A DNA stretch of 64,000 bases from Pseudomonadota bacterium (GCA_023386885.1 JAEWIX010000025.1:124001-188000), one strand, 5' to 3'. Positions 15,563 through 25,233 are shown, counted from the first letter of the stretch. Notes: a model not told the origin generated them from the sequence alone. Made by a program: numbers and translations.

Positions 15563-17323
15563 ATGCTGAGCAAAGTGGACGCTTCGGCGGAGCAGCAGGC
15601 GCGAACCTGGGTCGCTGCTTTCAACCAGTCGCTCATCGGCGGAGACAAGGCGGCGCTAACGGCGCTGTTCGCGGCCGATTGCCATTGGCGCAATCTGTGC
15701 GGGCTGTCGTGGAACATCTTCACCAAAAGCGGTCGCGACACGATCTCCGATACCTTGCTGCGCGATGCGAGCGAAGCGAAAGCGCGCGACTTCGGTATTG
15801 CGGACGACCTTCTGATGCCGCGCCGCGCCACCGTCGCCGGGCACGACGTGATCGAGGCGATTTTTCGCTTCATGTCCGCCAACGGCGTCGGCCTCGGCGT
15901 CGTGCGGCTGCTGCCGGGCGATCATCCGCAGGCCTGGACGCTCTCGACGCTCCTCGACATGGACGGCATCTGTGCCACGCGCCGCCGCGACAACGAACCG
16001 GTATCGCATGCCCGCGATTTCGCCGAGGCAAGCTGGCTCGATCAACGCTCGCAGCACCTCGCTTATGAGGACCGAGAACCCGATGTGCTGATCGTCGGCG
16101 GCGGTCATGCCGGCATCTCGGCGGCGGTCGAACTGAAGCGGCTCGGCTTCGATGCCCTGATCGTCGACAAGGAGGAGCGCGTCGGCGACAATTGGCGGCT
16201 GCGCTACAACGGCCTCAAGCTGCACAACAAGACGCCGGTGAATCACCTGCGCTACATGCCGTTTCCGGTGACGTGGCCGGATTACATTCCGAAGGACAAG
16301 ATCGCTAACTGGCTCGAAACCTATGTCGAGAGCATGGATCTCGACTTCTGGACCCGCACCACCTTCGAAGGCGCGACTTATGACGACGCCAGCGCGACAT
16401 GGCAGGCCAGCGTCCGTCGCGAAGGTCAGGCGCCGCGCACGCTGCGCCCGAAGCACATCGTGCTCGCCACCAGCGTCAGCAGCGTGCCGAACATTCCGGC
16501 AATTCCGACCATCGAGAATTTCAAGGGCACGGTGCTGCATTCCAGCCAGTTCACCAAAGGCGCGGACTGGCACGGCAAGTCCGCGCTGGTGCTTGGCACC
16601 GGGACCAGCGCCCACGACATCGCGCAGGAATTGCAGGCGAACGGCGTCAACGTCACCATGGTGCAGCGCAGCCCGACCATGGTCATCAACGTCGATCCCA
16701 GCGCGCAGCTTTACGATAAGACCTATCTCGGCGACGGCCCGCCGATCGAGGTGCGCGACACACTCAATTCATCGGTGCCGCTGGCGGTGATGAAGATCGC
16801 GCACAAGATCATCACCGACGAGGTGCGCAAGATCGACGCACCGCTGCTCGCGCGGCTGGAGAAGGCCGGCTTCCGACTCGAATTCGGCGAGGACGGCACC
16901 GGCTGGCCGCTGAAATTCCGCCAGCGCGGCGGCGGCTATTACTTCAACGTCGGTTGCTCGGAACTGATCGCCGATGGCAAGATCGGTCTCGTTCAGGCCG
17001 CCGACATCAAACAGTTCGTCGCCGGCGGCGTCGCAATGAACGACGGCACGGTGCGCAACGCCGACCTCGTCGTGCTTGCCACCGGCTACAAAGGCCAGGG
17101 CCACATGGTCAGCACGCTGTTCGGCGATGATGTCGCTGAACGTGTCGGCCGCATCTGGGGCTTCGAGGACGCGACACAGGAACTGCGCAACATGTGGGTG
17201 CGCACGCCGCAGGCCGGGCTGTGGTTCACCGGCGGCGCGTTCTCGCAATGCCGCATCTATAGCCGCTACATGGCGTTGCAGATCGAAGCCATCGAAGGCG
17301 GACGCCTCGCCAAAGCCGCATAG
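15563..17323 (+). CDS. Flavin-containing monooxygenase with N-terminal NTF2/SnoaL-like domain
   Basis: The protein has 586 residues and a clear GGAAGGA site before the ATG. Residues 1 to about 150 form an NTF2/SnoaL-like cone ('ARTWVAAFNQSLIGGDKAAL', 'LFAADCHWRNL'). From about 170 the FAD site 'PDVLIVGGGHAGISAAVELK' begins, then 'LHNKTPVNHLRYMPFPVTWP', a second nucleotide site 'SALVLGTGTSAHDIAQEL' for NADPH and 'DLVVLATGYKGQ' near the C-terminus. This architecture fits YUC-like or Baeyer-Villiger monooxygenases. It would oxygenate a small organic substrate, perhaps the entry step for the catabolic block next door. A strong terminator follows. Confidence 0.9.
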   Translation: MLSKVDASAEQQARTWVAAFNQSLIGGDKAALTALFAADCHWRNLCGLSWNIFTKSGRDTISDTLLRDASEAKARDFGIADDLLMPRRATVAGHDVIEAIFRFMSANGVGLGVVRLLPGDHPQAWTLSTLLDMDGICATRRRDNEPVSHARDFAEASWLDQRSQHLAYEDREPDVLIVGGGHAGISAAVELKRLGFDALIVDKEERVGDNWRLRYNGLKLHNKTPVNHLRYMPFPVTWPDYIPKDKIANWLETYVESMDLDFWTRTTFEGATYDDASATWQASVRREGQAPRTLRPKHIVLATSVSSVPNIPAIPTIENFKGTVLHSSQFTKGADWHGKSALVLGTGTSAHDIAQELQANGVNVTMVQRSPTMVINVDPSAQLYDKTYLGDGPPIEVRDTLNSSVPLAVMKIAHKIITDEVRKIDAPLLARLEKAGFRLEFGEDGTGWPLKFRQRGGGYYFNVGCSELIADGKIGLVQAADIKQFVAGGVAMNDGTVRNADLVVLATGYKGQGHMVSTLFGDDVAERVGRIWGFEDATQELRNMWVRTPQAGLWFTGGAFSQCRIYSRYMALQIEAIEGGRLAKAA

Positions 17324-17347
17324 AGCTCCTCCCGAGGGGGACCACCT

Positions 17348-17386
17348 GCCTCGCTGCCGGTTCTGTCGGCGGCGGGGCATTTTTTT
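17348..17386 (+). terminator. Rho-independent terminator after the monooxygenase
   Basis: A 12-base-pair stem (two G-T pairs) spans 17348-17359 and 17367-17378 around a 7-base loop. Seven T residues follow at 17380-17386. It lies 25 bases after the monooxygenase stop and should end that transcript. Confidence 0.85.
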
Positions 17387-17450
17387 GACCGGGAGAAATG
17401 TGCAAGATTGGATCGAGTTGCTACCCGAACGCGACAAAACACCCGAACGC

Positions 17451-17540
17451 GTCATACCCGAGCTTGTCCCGGGTATCCACATCCTTGAGACACCAACGCA
17501 ATACTAGAGACGTGGATGACCGGGACAAGCCCGGCCATAA
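17451..17540. repeat. Imperfect palindromic intergenic repeat
   Basis: Two arms of about 30 bases are near reverse complements: the left at 17451-17482 contains GAGCTTGTCCCGGGTATCCA, and the right at 17510-17540 contains GTGGATGACCGGGACAAGC. An unrelated spacer of roughly 27 bases lies between them. Elements built on 'GGGCTTGTCCCGG.CATCCACG' are dispersed between genes in Bradyrhizobium and Rhodopseudomonas relatives. No gene is present in the 17324-17616 gap apart from this element and the terminator. Confidence 0.7.
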
Positions 17541-17616
17541 TAACAATGCTGATTCAATTTCAATTCGTTCCGCATTGAAAAGCTGAGATTGCTTGCCCCC
17601 TCGCGATAGCGAAATC

Positions 17617-18669
17617 CTACGGGATGATCTTCTGCGCGCGGAAATCGCCGATGATGTCCTTCATCATCTGCTCGCTGTCAATCATCTCGGCGAAGCCGTA
17701 CTGATAGGCCTTCACCATGCTGATCATGTTGTCCCACTTGCGGCGGAACACGGTGTCGGCATAGGCCCAGGGCACCAGGCGGAACAGATCGGTCTGGCGC
17801 AAACCGTTGCCAGCAACGATCTCGTTCCACAGACCCCGCTTGTCGTCCATGAACTCGGTCAACCTCATGGTCTTCACAGGGCCAGGCTCGAGGCCGAACA
17901 TCGCGGCGAGACGGGGCCACATGTATTTCCAGCGAAACGAGTCGCCGTTGCCGATATTGAACGCCTGGTTCGCCGCGCGCGGATCGGTGGAGGCCCACAA
18001 CATTGCGCGGTTGAGAATGCGCACGTCGGACGCGAAGGTGATGGCGTTATAGGTGTCCTCGTCGCCGGGGAAATAGAACGGCTGCTTCAGCGCCTTCATG
18101 ATGGTGCCATAGACCGCGAGCACCGTCATCAGATTGATGCGCGCGCCGTTGCCGTAGCCGCACACCGCACCGGGCCGCGTGGTTGACCATGTCCACGGCT
18201 TGCCCTGCTGCAACTTCAGCACATGATTGTGCTGTGCTTCGTAGAAATACGCGGGTACGCAAGGCGGATCGTCCTCGCGCGCCGGCGTCTTGTAGTCGCC
18301 AAGGTGATAGCCGTACCACTTGACGCCCTCCAGCACATGGACGTGCTGCAAGTCCGTCGCGTGCGGCACCGCGCCGTCGAGAAAGTTCGCGGCCATACGA
18401 CTGTTGAGATCATTTTCCTCGTCGAAGGTGCGGCCGTTCAGCAGCGCGGTATAGAAAATATGAGTGACGCCCTTCACCTCGGTGAGCGCCTTCAGCGTCG
18501 CCTCGCGGTCGAGCAAATCGACCGGCACGTGCCGCACCCAGTCGCCGAGTTCGGGATCGCCGCGCGAGACGCCGATCACGTCCCATTCGCCGCTGTCGTG
18601 CAGCATGCGCGCCATGTTGCCGCCGCACATGCCGCCCACGCCTGCAATCAAAGCTACTTTCTTGGCCAC
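17617..18669 (-). CDS. PRISE-type enone reductase (progesterone 5-beta-reductase/iridoid synthase-like SDR)
   Basis: The protein has 350 residues from a GTG at 18669 with GAGGGA upstream. The Rossmann turn is 'VALIAGVGGMCGGNMARML'. The PRISE catalytic residues appear as Lys117 in 'EGVKWYGYHLG' and a Tyr in 'PAYFYEAQHNHV' (about 141-143), with 'NQAFNIGNGDSFRWKYMWP' further on. Such enzymes reduce activated C=C bonds of enones with NADPH. The gene stands alone between repeat-containing DNA and a 534-base gap. The bacterial substrate is unknown. Confidence 0.82.
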   Translation of the reverse strand: MAKKVALIAGVGGMCGGNMARMLHDSGEWDVIGVSRGDPELGDWVRHVPVDLLDREATLKALTEVKGVTHIFYTALLNGRTFDEENDLNSRMAANFLDGAVPHATDLQHVHVLEGVKWYGYHLGDYKTPAREDDPPCVPAYFYEAQHNHVLKLQQGKPWTWSTTRPGAVCGYGNGARINLMTVLAVYGTIMKALKQPFYFPGDEDTYNAITFASDVRILNRAMLWASTDPRAANQAFNIGNGDSFRWKYMWPRLAAMFGLEPGPVKTMRLTEFMDDKRGLWNEIVAGNGLRQTDLFRLVPWAYADTVFRRKWDNMISMVKAYQYGFAEMIDSEQMMKDIIGDFRAQKIIP

Positions 18670-19203
18670 GGATATTCCCTCGCCTCAACCGGTGGCGGCT
18701 CGGCACAATCGCGAACGCGTCCACTCTCTCATTGCCCGACCAAATCCTGATCCGGTCTATCCGGCATCGACTAGAAGCGCCGAAGCCGTCCATTTCAACT
18801 GCAATCAGATTATCCCATCATTACTTTTTGTAGGTGGCCGGCTTGCGAATGACATGGACCGCCGAATGGCTTCGATGTCGACCTTTGACTGCTTCTTCGA
18901 CCTACAGATCAATCGAACCGAGGCCGGATCACGAAGCGGCAATGCTTATCTCGTGAGCGATTCAAAGATCCGCACCACACCGAAAAGATCCATCGTCGAA
19001 GCCGACGGCATCCATGGAGCGTGCGATATCTCCGAGTTCGGTGGCTGGCGCAACTTCATCGCCTCACGCCCTGCGAACTAATCGGGGCTTCTGGGGTGTC
19101 GACCCAAGGCTCTTTCTGGAGGTTCTGATGCTGGTTGCCGACCGGCGGCGATCGTAGCAATCGGAGAGGCGTTATGGGCGAGCAATGCGGCTAGAGCCGT
19201 GAT
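18670..19203. other. Intergenic stretch without a recognisable gene
   Basis: These 534 bases hold only short open frames. One rightward frame encoding about 75 residues (near 18855-19081) has no recognised motif and no convincing ribosome-binding site. Base composition is lower in GC than the flanking genes. The promoter of the leftward PRISE gene should lie at its left end. Confidence 0.5.
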
Positions 19204-19917
19204 TCAAGAAGGAGTTCCATGCGCAAAACTATCCAGTCTTTCGGCACGCATCGAGACAGGAATCGTCTCCCATACCCGGACCAGATCGCCGAGTGACCTC
19301 ACCGCCATTTTGCGCATGGCGTTGCTTCGGTGCATCTTCACGGTAACTTCGCTGATTCCCAGTTCAAAGGCGATCTGCTTGTTGAGCCGTCCGTTTGCCA
19401 CGCCTTGGAGAACGTTCCGTTCGCGTTTCGTCAACGTCTCGAAACGATCGATACTGCCCTTCATCGCGATAGCCTCCCGGCGCCGGGCAGCGTCGATCGC
19501 AATGCCGGCGGATACGGCATCGAGAAGCGTTTGATCCCGAACCGGCTTCGTCAGAAAATCAACGGCTCCGGCTTTCATTGCCTGTACGCTCATTGGAATA
19601 TCGCCGTGCCCCGTCAGGAAGACGATCGGCTTTGGATTTCCTGTCTGCGCGAGATAATGCTGAAGATCGAGACCACTCGCTCCCGGCATTCGTACGTCAA
19701 GGATCAGGCAACCGAGCCGACCGAGCACGTCGGCGTCCAGCAACTCCGCGATTGACGCGAAACCTGCCGATTCAAACCCCGCCGACGAAACCAGTTCGGA
19801 TAGCGCTTCCCGCACCGACGCATCGTCATCAACGATAATTACCAGAGGATACTCAGTCTCATCTCGACTCGGCGAAAGCGAGAGTGCTTTCGATTGAAGC
19901 AGACGATCAGTTGTCAT
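19204..19917 (-). CDS. FixJ/NarL-family response regulator
   Basis: The protein has 237 residues. The receiver has 'VIIVDDDASVREALSELV', the phosphoacceptor Asp in 'LILDVRMPGASG', the Thr/Ser position 'VFLTGHGDIP' and the Lys in 'DFLTKPV'. The output domain is a LuxR-type helix-turn-helix, 'LTKRERNVLQGVANGRLNKQ' followed by 'FELGISEVTVKMHRSNAMRK'. This is the FixJ/StyR type. The gene overlaps the upstream receiver gene by 11 bases, so they form an operon. Its output helix closely resembles that of the regulator at 27564-28211. No kinase is adjacent; the PAS kinase at 28208-32242 is the only FixL-like candidate in the window. Confidence 0.92.
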   Translation of the reverse strand: MTTDRLLQSKALSLSPSRDETEYPLVIIVDDDASVREALSELVSSAGFESAGFASIAELLDADVLGRLGCLILDVRMPGASGLDLQHYLAQTGNPKPIVFLTGHGDIPMSVQAMKAGAVDFLTKPVRDQTLLDAVSAGIAIDAARRREAIAMKGSIDRFETLTKRERNVLQGVANGRLNKQIAFELGISEVTVKMHRSNAMRKMAVRSLGDLVRVWETIPVSMRAERLDSFAHGTPS

Positions 19918-20299
19918 GATCCTTCCCCCTCCCCGTGTGATGCAAGGCTTCCGTTACCGCTGCGAGCAGCAACCGTCCGTCAAACGGCTTCCGGAAAAAT
20001 CCGCTGATGCCCTGAGCGCGATTCTGGTCCGCGATTTCGTGGCGTCCGGTAATGAGAAATACAGGCAGATCTGGCCGCGCCGCACGCACCTGATCTCGGA
20101 GTTCGAAGCCATCGATGCCCGGCAGCCCGATGTCCGTGATTAAAACATCGATATCGGATAGTCCGCCTTCGAGAACCGCTTGAGCTGACGAGAAGCATCG
20201 CACGCGATAACCGGCCGACTCGAGAAGATCTTCCAGAGACTCAAGCAACCGCGGATCGTCGTCGACCACTGCCACAACGGATCTTTTCGTCGTCACCAT
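19907..20299 (-). CDS. Stand-alone receiver domain protein (CheY/FixJ-type receiver)
   Basis: The protein has 130 residues with only a receiver: 'VVAVVDDDPRLLESLEDLLE', phosphoacceptor Asp in 'VLITDIGLPGIDGFE', 'VFLITGRHE' and Lys in 'GFFRKPFDG'. There is no output domain. It is first in a two-gene operon with the FixJ-like regulator and could act as a phosphate sink, shuttle or competitor. An exact 18-base sequence also found before the PAS kinase lies about 210 bases upstream of its start. Confidence 0.9.
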   Translation of the reverse strand: MVTTKRSVVAVVDDDPRLLESLEDLLESAGYRVRCFSSAQAVLEGGLSDIDVLITDIGLPGIDGFELRDQVRAARPDLPVFLITGRHEIADQNRAQGISGFFRKPFDGRLLLAAVTEALHHTGRGKDHDN

Positions 20300-20507
20300 C
20301 GATCACCTGCGACACGCTGCGGAACGATTTCGATCACGACTATTATGGCCAGAAGATCATGACCCCGGACAAACTCAACCGACATGAAAAAACGATCCTT
20401 CAGCGCAAACACTGCATGAGATCGATAGCAACTGATCTAGCGCATTTTCCGAGCATTTCGACCGATCGACCTTTCGACCTTCTTTTAACGCGATCGTCCG
20501 CGGGCGT

Positions 20508-20525
20508 ATCTCATGGAAATCCATG
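20508..20525. promoter_or_regulatory. Palindromic element shared by two two-component loci, copy 1
   Basis: ATCTCATGGAAATCCATG contains the perfect inverted repeat CATGGA-AA-TCCATG. The identical 18 bases occur at 32357-32374. This copy lies in the gap between the ECF sigma stop and the receiver gene, about 210 bases upstream of the receiver start, in the same orientation relative to the downstream gene as the other copy. It may be the operator of a FixJ-like regulator encoded in this region. Confidence 0.5.
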
Positions 20526-20591
20526 TATTGCGCTCGATTGCCCTGCCGCGAAGGTATAATGGGAGCGCTTGAAGGGAACTCCGCTCCCAGA

Positions 20592-21200
20592 TCAGTCGAT
20601 CGAGGAACTTTGGGTCGGCACTGCAAACGGCGTTCCTTCGACCCGTTCGCTGCACGATTGCCGAATCGAGTTGGCTCCGAACCCCACACGGGTGAGAACC
20701 CGAGCGAGATGCTTGCGCGCGTAAAACAGCCGGCTTTTCACCGTGGCTTGCGGGATCCCAATCCTGTCGCTCAATTCGGAAACCGAATAGTCGCGATAGT
20801 AGAACAGATCGATCACCTGACGATGGGCCGGCGATAGTTCTTCCAGACACATACGGAGAATCCTGCATACTTCTCCACGATCAGTTGCCGCCTCCGGCGT
20901 ATCACCGGTATCTGCTGCTCCAGCAAGATCAATCTGCTCAATACATTGATGAGTCTTTCGCCGCATAAAATTGATTGCTTTGAATCGTGCCATCGAGAGT
21001 AACCAGGTAGAGACGCGTGCACGATATTCGAACCGATGAGCGAAACGCCATACGTCAAGAAATACCTGGCTGACGATGTCTTCGGCGCTCTCACGGTTAT
21101 GGATCAGCCAGAAAACGAAGCGAAATAGTCTTGTGCGATGACGGATGAATATGATGCGCATTGCAGCTTTGTCGCCCTCTGCGACATACCCGATGAGCAT
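20592..21200 (-). CDS. ECF-type RNA polymerase sigma factor
   Basis: The likely product has 202 residues from the ATG at 21200. Sigma region 2 is visible ('LFRFVFWLIHNRESAEDIVS', 'VFLDVWRFAHRFEYRARVS', 'TWLLSMARFKAINFMRRK') and region 4 ('LSPAHRQVIDLFYYRDYSVS', 'IPQATVKSRLFYARKHLARV'). The frame stays open to 21674, but the extra 158 residues have no sigma character and were left out. A TTG at 21290 cannot be excluded. No anti-sigma gene flanks it: the downstream gap leads to the receiver/FixJ operon. It probably directs a stress or envelope response; the signal is unknown. Confidence 0.85.
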   Translation of the reverse strand: MLIGYVAEGDKAAMRIIFIRHRTRLFRFVFWLIHNRESAEDIVSQVFLDVWRFAHRFEYRARVSTWLLSMARFKAINFMRRKTHQCIEQIDLAGAADTGDTPEAATDRGEVCRILRMCLEELSPAHRQVIDLFYYRDYSVSELSDRIGIPQATVKSRLFYARKHLARVLTRVGFGANSIRQSCSERVEGTPFAVPTQSSSID

Positions 21201-21891
21201 CTCATCTGAGGTATCGGCGACACCGGAACAGTGATCGAATCGAGCAACTAACGAGTAATTTATGCCGAATGGCTGTGCGGCGAACCCCAATTCCGCAACA
21301 GCACGGCTCGTTCTATCGCTGCCAGCCTTTCCAAGCCTGTTTGGTCGTTCGCGATAATCTCCGAGGCAGCTATTCGGTGGTGTCGGCCGAAATGAAGATA
21401 CGGCCTCAACTTTCGCGATATCGACCTCAGACTGACTCGACGGCCAGATGCATGAATCTGTTTCCTGTAACGACACTGCCCTCTCCGTTTTCTTGTTGAG
21501 ACGTGAGAGGGTGCGTTGAACGAGTAGCGCTGACCATCCAACGTGACGCTCGTTGATATCGTCTCGATGTCTTGAAACAGTGACCTGCAGGATAGTGCGT
21601 CTGATCTTGAAGATGCGTTGCGGCCGCAAATCCAGGCCCGCATCCATCCCAACGGCAGATTTGACATCCCTCATGTGAGGTGAGCATCCGCGGATTTGGT
21701 TCTGTCTACCTAACCTCAGGAACAGGTCGATCTATCCGTTCGCGCCCTCATGATCATACCGGCGATTAATATCGCCATGCAGCCGTTACCGCCACTATCG
21801 GGCGAACGAACAGCGAGCGCGTTGTGTCTCCGCAAGCCGGAACCAGGCGCATGAAACGCGCGCATTGTCGCGGCAACGCAGAACCCGATTC
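21201..21891. other. Long intergenic region between the ECF sigma and AraC genes
   Basis: About 690 bases separate the divergent sigma factor and AraC genes. The minus frame in phase with the sigma gene is open through most of it, but composition and residue pattern do not look coding. No other convincing gene, RNA or repeat was seen. The promoters of both divergent genes must lie here. Confidence 0.45.
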
Positions 21892-22845
21892 ATGAGCAAA
21901 CCGGTTGTGAAGCCTCCTGAATGGAAGCCTTCGTCCACTTCCGCGAAGGTAGAACCGCATGAGCGGCCCGCTGATGGATTACGCTCTGCTGAAGATGAAA
22001 TGGCACGCGTCCTGCGGATTGCACCGCTTCACGTTACGCTCGATCTATCGGGCGGCGCGATCGCACACTGGAAGCATGGTGCCCTGCACGACGTGGTCGA
22101 ACCTATGACCGACCACGTGCTCATGACCTATACCGGCGCAATGCAGCGGCTGGAACGACGTTCCGGAAAGACAGTTGCAATCGGTACGGCCCGGCCCGGA
22201 GCGGTGACGATCATTCCGGCCGGATCAAGCGCCAGATGGGACATTCCCGGACCTGTCGACGTCATTCAACTCTATCTGCCGAACAAGACGCTGCTGCGTG
22301 TCGCGAATGAGGCGGGCAAGACCGCGGTAGACGAGCTACAGGAACGAACGGGTCATCTCGATCCGACAACCTCGCGTCTGCTTACCAGCGCGATGGACGC
22401 GCTCGAAGATCATGATGCTCTGAATACCTTGTTCAGACAGCAGCTGACGGACCTTCTGGCAACGCGCCTGCTCGTATCACATGCAGGATCATCAAGCAGC
22501 TTTCAACCTGTGCGGGGAGGGCTGTCACCGAAAGTACTGCGTCAGGCGATCGAGCGCCTGCATTCAAACAGTACGGCTGACGTTTCGCTCGCAGCCCTGG
22601 CGGCGGATGCCGGTCTCTCGCGTTTCCATTTCTGTCGCGCATTCAAGGACAGTACCGGCCTTTCCCCGCACGCTTGGCTACGTCAACGCCAGTTGGAGCG
22701 GGCAATGGATATGCTTCGTCATACCGAAGACTCAGTCGTCTCCATCGCAGCAGCTCTCGGTTACGCCTCACAGACGGCCTTCGCCGCGGCATTCAGACGC
22801 CTGACGGGTGAGACGCCGACGGATTGGCGGAAGCGCACACGTTAA
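21892..22845 (+). CDS. AraC family transcriptional regulator
   Basis: The protein has 317 residues from the ATG at 21892 (a TTG at 21865 would add nine). The N-terminal sensing part is cupin-like ('[20 protein letters not shown]'). The C-terminal double helix-turn-helix is clear: '[20 protein letters not shown]', '[20 protein letters not shown]' and '[20 protein letters not shown]'. It precedes four rightward redox and hydrolase genes, which it may control. This subgroup often answers to small aromatic or quinone-like compounds, but no inducer can be named. Confidence 0.92.
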   Translation: MSKPVVKPPEWKPSSTSAKVEPHERPADGLRSAEDEMARVLRIAPLHVTLDLSGGAIAHWKHGALHDVVEPMTDHVLMTYTGAMQRLERRSGKTVAIGTARPGAVTIIPAGSSARWDIPGPVDVIQLYLPNKTLLRVANEAGKTAVDELQERTGHLDPTTSRLLTSAMDALEDHDALNTLFRQQLTDLLATRLLVSHAGSSSSFQPVRGGLSPKVLRQAIERLHSNSTADVSLAALAADAGLSRFHFCRAFKDSTGLSPHAWLRQRQLERAMDMLRHTEDSVVSIAAALGYASQTAFAAAFRRLTGETPTDWRKRTR

Positions 22846-22942
22846 CGGCAATCCCGCTGCAAAGCCAGCAATCCCGCTGGGGCACAGGAAGATTCGGTTC
22901 GCTACAAACCATCCGAGGCTAACGCAACCACGGAGACAAGAA

Positions 22943-23932
22943 ATGGCCTGGAATCATTCCGTCAGCCAGCTTCCGAACATCACAAGAAGGAAAATCCTCG
23001 CGACCACGATGATGTACGCCACATCGCTCACCATCCGTTCCTCGTCGGCCGCGGGCACCGAGGAAGCCGCATCACCCCACATCGCAGCAGGAGCCGATCC
23101 AATGATCTCAGTCAGAACCAAGGACGGTGTCGAAATCTTCTACAAGGACTGGGGACCGAAGACGGCACAGCCGATTGTCTTTCACCACGGCTGGCCGCTG
23201 AGTTCCGACGACTGGGACACTCAGATGCTCTTCTTCATCGGGAAGGGCTATCGCGTCATCGCCCACGATCGTCGTGGACACGGCCGCTCGTCTCAAGTCA
23301 GCGAGGGCCATGACATGGATCATTACGCGGCCGATGTGGCGGCGGTGACCGAACATCTCGATCTTCGCAACGCCATCCATATCGGCCATTCCACCGGTGG
23401 CGGTGAGGCCGCGCGCTACGTTGCACGTCACGGCAAGGAACGCGTCGCCAAACTGGTCCTGATCGGCGCCGTACCGCCGCTGATGCTCAAGACTCCGGCA
23501 AATCCCGGCGGTCTGCCGATCGACGTATTTGATGGGCTGCGCAAGCAGCTTGCCGCCAACCGGTCGCAGTTCTACTTCGATTTCGCGAGCGGTCCGTTCT
23601 ACGGCTACAACCGACCCGGTGCCAAGGCATCGCAGACGGTCGTGTGGAACTGGTGGCGTCAGGGCATGATGGGCGGCGCCAACGCGCATCACGACGGCAT
23701 CAAGGCCTTCTCGGAGACCGACTTTACCGAAGACCTGAAATCCATCGCTGTGCCGACGCTGATCTTGCACGGCGACGACGATCAGATCGTGCCCATCGCC
23801 GATTCCGCGCTTCTCTCGGCAAAGCTGCTCAGAAACAGCACGCTCAAGGTTCTCCCGCACCTGCCGCACGGGATGTGCACCACCCACGCTGACATCATCA
23901 ACACCGAACTGTTGTCCTTCGCCAACGCCTAG
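22943..23932 (+). CDS. Alpha/beta hydrolase, non-heme chloroperoxidase-like, with N-terminal export-like leader
   Basis: The protein has 329 residues from the ATG at 22943, preceded by GGAGACAAG. The leader carries '[11 protein letters not shown]' before a hydrophobic stretch, somewhat like a Tat or Sec signal. The core shows the oxyanion site '[14 protein letters not shown]', '[10 protein letters not shown]', the nucleophile in '[14 protein letters not shown]', Asp in '[10 protein letters not shown]' and His in 'LPHGMCTTH'. This is the perhydrolase/chloroperoxidase group. It opens a rightward run with an NDH-2-like flavoprotein, an SDR and a metallo-hydrolase behind an AraC regulator. Confidence 0.9.
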   Translation: MAWNHSVSQLPNITRRKILATTMMYATSLTIRSSSAAGTEEAASPHIAAGADPMISVRTKDGVEIFYKDWGPKTAQPIVFHHGWPLSSDDWDTQMLFFIGKGYRVIAHDRRGHGRSSQVSEGHDMDHYAADVAAVTEHLDLRNAIHIGHSTGGGEAARYVARHGKERVAKLVLIGAVPPLMLKTPANPGGLPIDVFDGLRKQLAANRSQFYFDFASGPFYGYNRPGAKASQTVVWNWWRQGMMGGANAHHDGIKAFSETDFTEDLKSIAVPTLILHGDDDQIVPIADSALLSAKLLRNSTLKVLPHLPHGMCTTHADIINTELLSFANA

Positions 23933-23979
23933 TCCGCGTTGAATCTCAACATCGAATTCGAACGACTGGAGAATGTATC

Positions 23980-25185
23980 ATGCGACTTGTTATCATTGGC
24001 TCCGGCTTTGCCGGCATGTATGCGGCCCTGTCCTCCGCGCGCCTGCGCGAGATCCAGGGTGTTTCGCCCGCAACCCTCGAAATCATTCTGGTCGCGCCCG
24101 AACCAACCCTTGTGGTGCGTCCAAGGCTTTACGAACAGAAGCCGGAGACTTTGACGGCTCCCCTGCAGGATGTTCTCAAAGCCGTCGACGTCGGATATGT
24201 GCAAGGCCGTGCCGATACAATCGACACCAAGGCTCGCACCGTTGAAATCGTGACCCTGAACGGCGGGCGGAAAGCCCTTTCCTACGATCGCCTGGTCATC
24301 GCGACCGGCAGCCGGCTGTTTCGCCCGAATATTCCAGGCCTTGCCGAATATGGATTCAGCGTCGATCAACTCGACGATGCCATCGCACTCGACCGGCACC
24401 TGCAAGACCTCGCCAGCCGCCCTCCGATCAACGGTCGTGATACGGTGGTCGTCGCCGGCGGCGGCTTCACCGGCATCGAGGCCGCGACGGAGATGCCCGC
24501 TCGGCTTCGGGCCATTCTCGGCAAGAATGCCACGCCGCGCGTCATCATCGTCGATCGCAACAACGCAATTGCCCCCGACATGGGCGAAGGCCCTCGACCC
24601 ATCATTGTGGAGGCCCTGCACAAGCTCGGCGTGGAAACCCGGCTTGGGACGGGCGTCGCATCGCTCGACAAAACGGGCGTGACCTTGTCTAACGGTGACC
24701 GCATCGAGGCGGAAACCGTGATCTGGGCGGCCGGGATGCGGGCCGCGCCACTGACCCAACAAGTGCCGGCCGAGCGCGACAATTTCGGGCGGCTGCTGGT
24801 CGACCGGGACCTGCGTGTCCCCGGCATTGACGGCGTCTTCGCCACAGGCGACGCCGCGCGTGCGGCCTGTGACGATGACGGCAACTACGCACTGATGTCG
24901 TGTCAGCACGCCACACGAATGGGTGCTTTCGCCGGCCACAACGCGGCAGCCGAACTGCTTGGTGTTTCCACCAAACAGTATCACCAGAAGGCTTACGTCA
25001 CCTGTCTCGATCTGGGAGAGGCCGGCGCGCTGTTCACACGCGGCTGGGATCGCGCGGTGGAGATGGTCGGCGAGGTCGCGAAGAAGACCAAGCAGGAGAT
25101 CAATACCGTGTGGATATATCCGCCCACGGCAGAGCGTGCCGCCGCGCTGGCATCGGCAGATCCTGAACGGGTCACCGACCTCTAG
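23980..25185 (+). CDS. NADH dehydrogenase-like FAD oxidoreductase (NDH-2 family)
   Basis: The protein has 401 residues. The FAD site is 'MRLVIIGSGFAGMYAALSSA', the NAD(P)H site 'TVVVAGGGFTGIEAATEM', and the second FAD contact 'VFATGDAARA'. The order and length fit type II NADH:quinone oxidoreductases and related pyridine-nucleotide disulphide-fold enzymes; no disulphide CxxxxC is present. The C-terminal membrane-anchor helix typical of true NDH-2 is weak, so a soluble flavoprotein is also possible. It lies 47 bases after the hydrolase, probably in one operon, and a hairpin follows. Confidence 0.87.
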   Translation: MRLVIIGSGFAGMYAALSSARLREIQGVSPATLEIILVAPEPTLVVRPRLYEQKPETLTAPLQDVLKAVDVGYVQGRADTIDTKARTVEIVTLNGGRKALSYDRLVIATGSRLFRPNIPGLAEYGFSVDQLDDAIALDRHLQDLASRPPINGRDTVVVAGGGFTGIEAATEMPARLRAILGKNATPRVIIVDRNNAIAPDMGEGPRPIIVEALHKLGVETRLGTGVASLDKTGVTLSNGDRIEAETVIWAAGMRAAPLTQQVPAERDNFGRLLVDRDLRVPGIDGVFATGDAARAACDDDGNYALMSCQHATRMGAFAGHNAAAELLGVSTKQYHQKAYVTCLDLGEAGALFTRGWDRAVEMVGEVAKKTKQEINTVWIYPPTAERAAALASADPERVTDL

Positions 25186-25200
25186 GCGCCCCACAACTCA

Positions 25201-25233
25201 GCCGCGCCTGACGCAGAGGCGCGGCTTCCATTT
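25201..25233 (+). terminator. Probable terminator hairpin after the NDH-2-like gene
   Basis: A perfect 9-base-pair GC-rich stem (25201-25209 with 25217-25225) encloses a 7-base loop. The following TTCCATTT is a weak T-run. It begins 15 bases after the stop and could attenuate rather than fully end transcription into the SDR gene. Confidence 0.6.

Noticed and set aside
18464..19081. Possible gene of about 205 codons, rightward
   Set aside because: Half overlaps the PRISE-type reductase on the other strand, there is no ribosome-binding site and no recognisable domain.
21201..21674. Long N-terminal extension of the ECF sigma factor
   Set aside because: The frame is open, but the 158 extra residues lack sigma-factor or membrane character, and ECF factors normally begin just before region 2.
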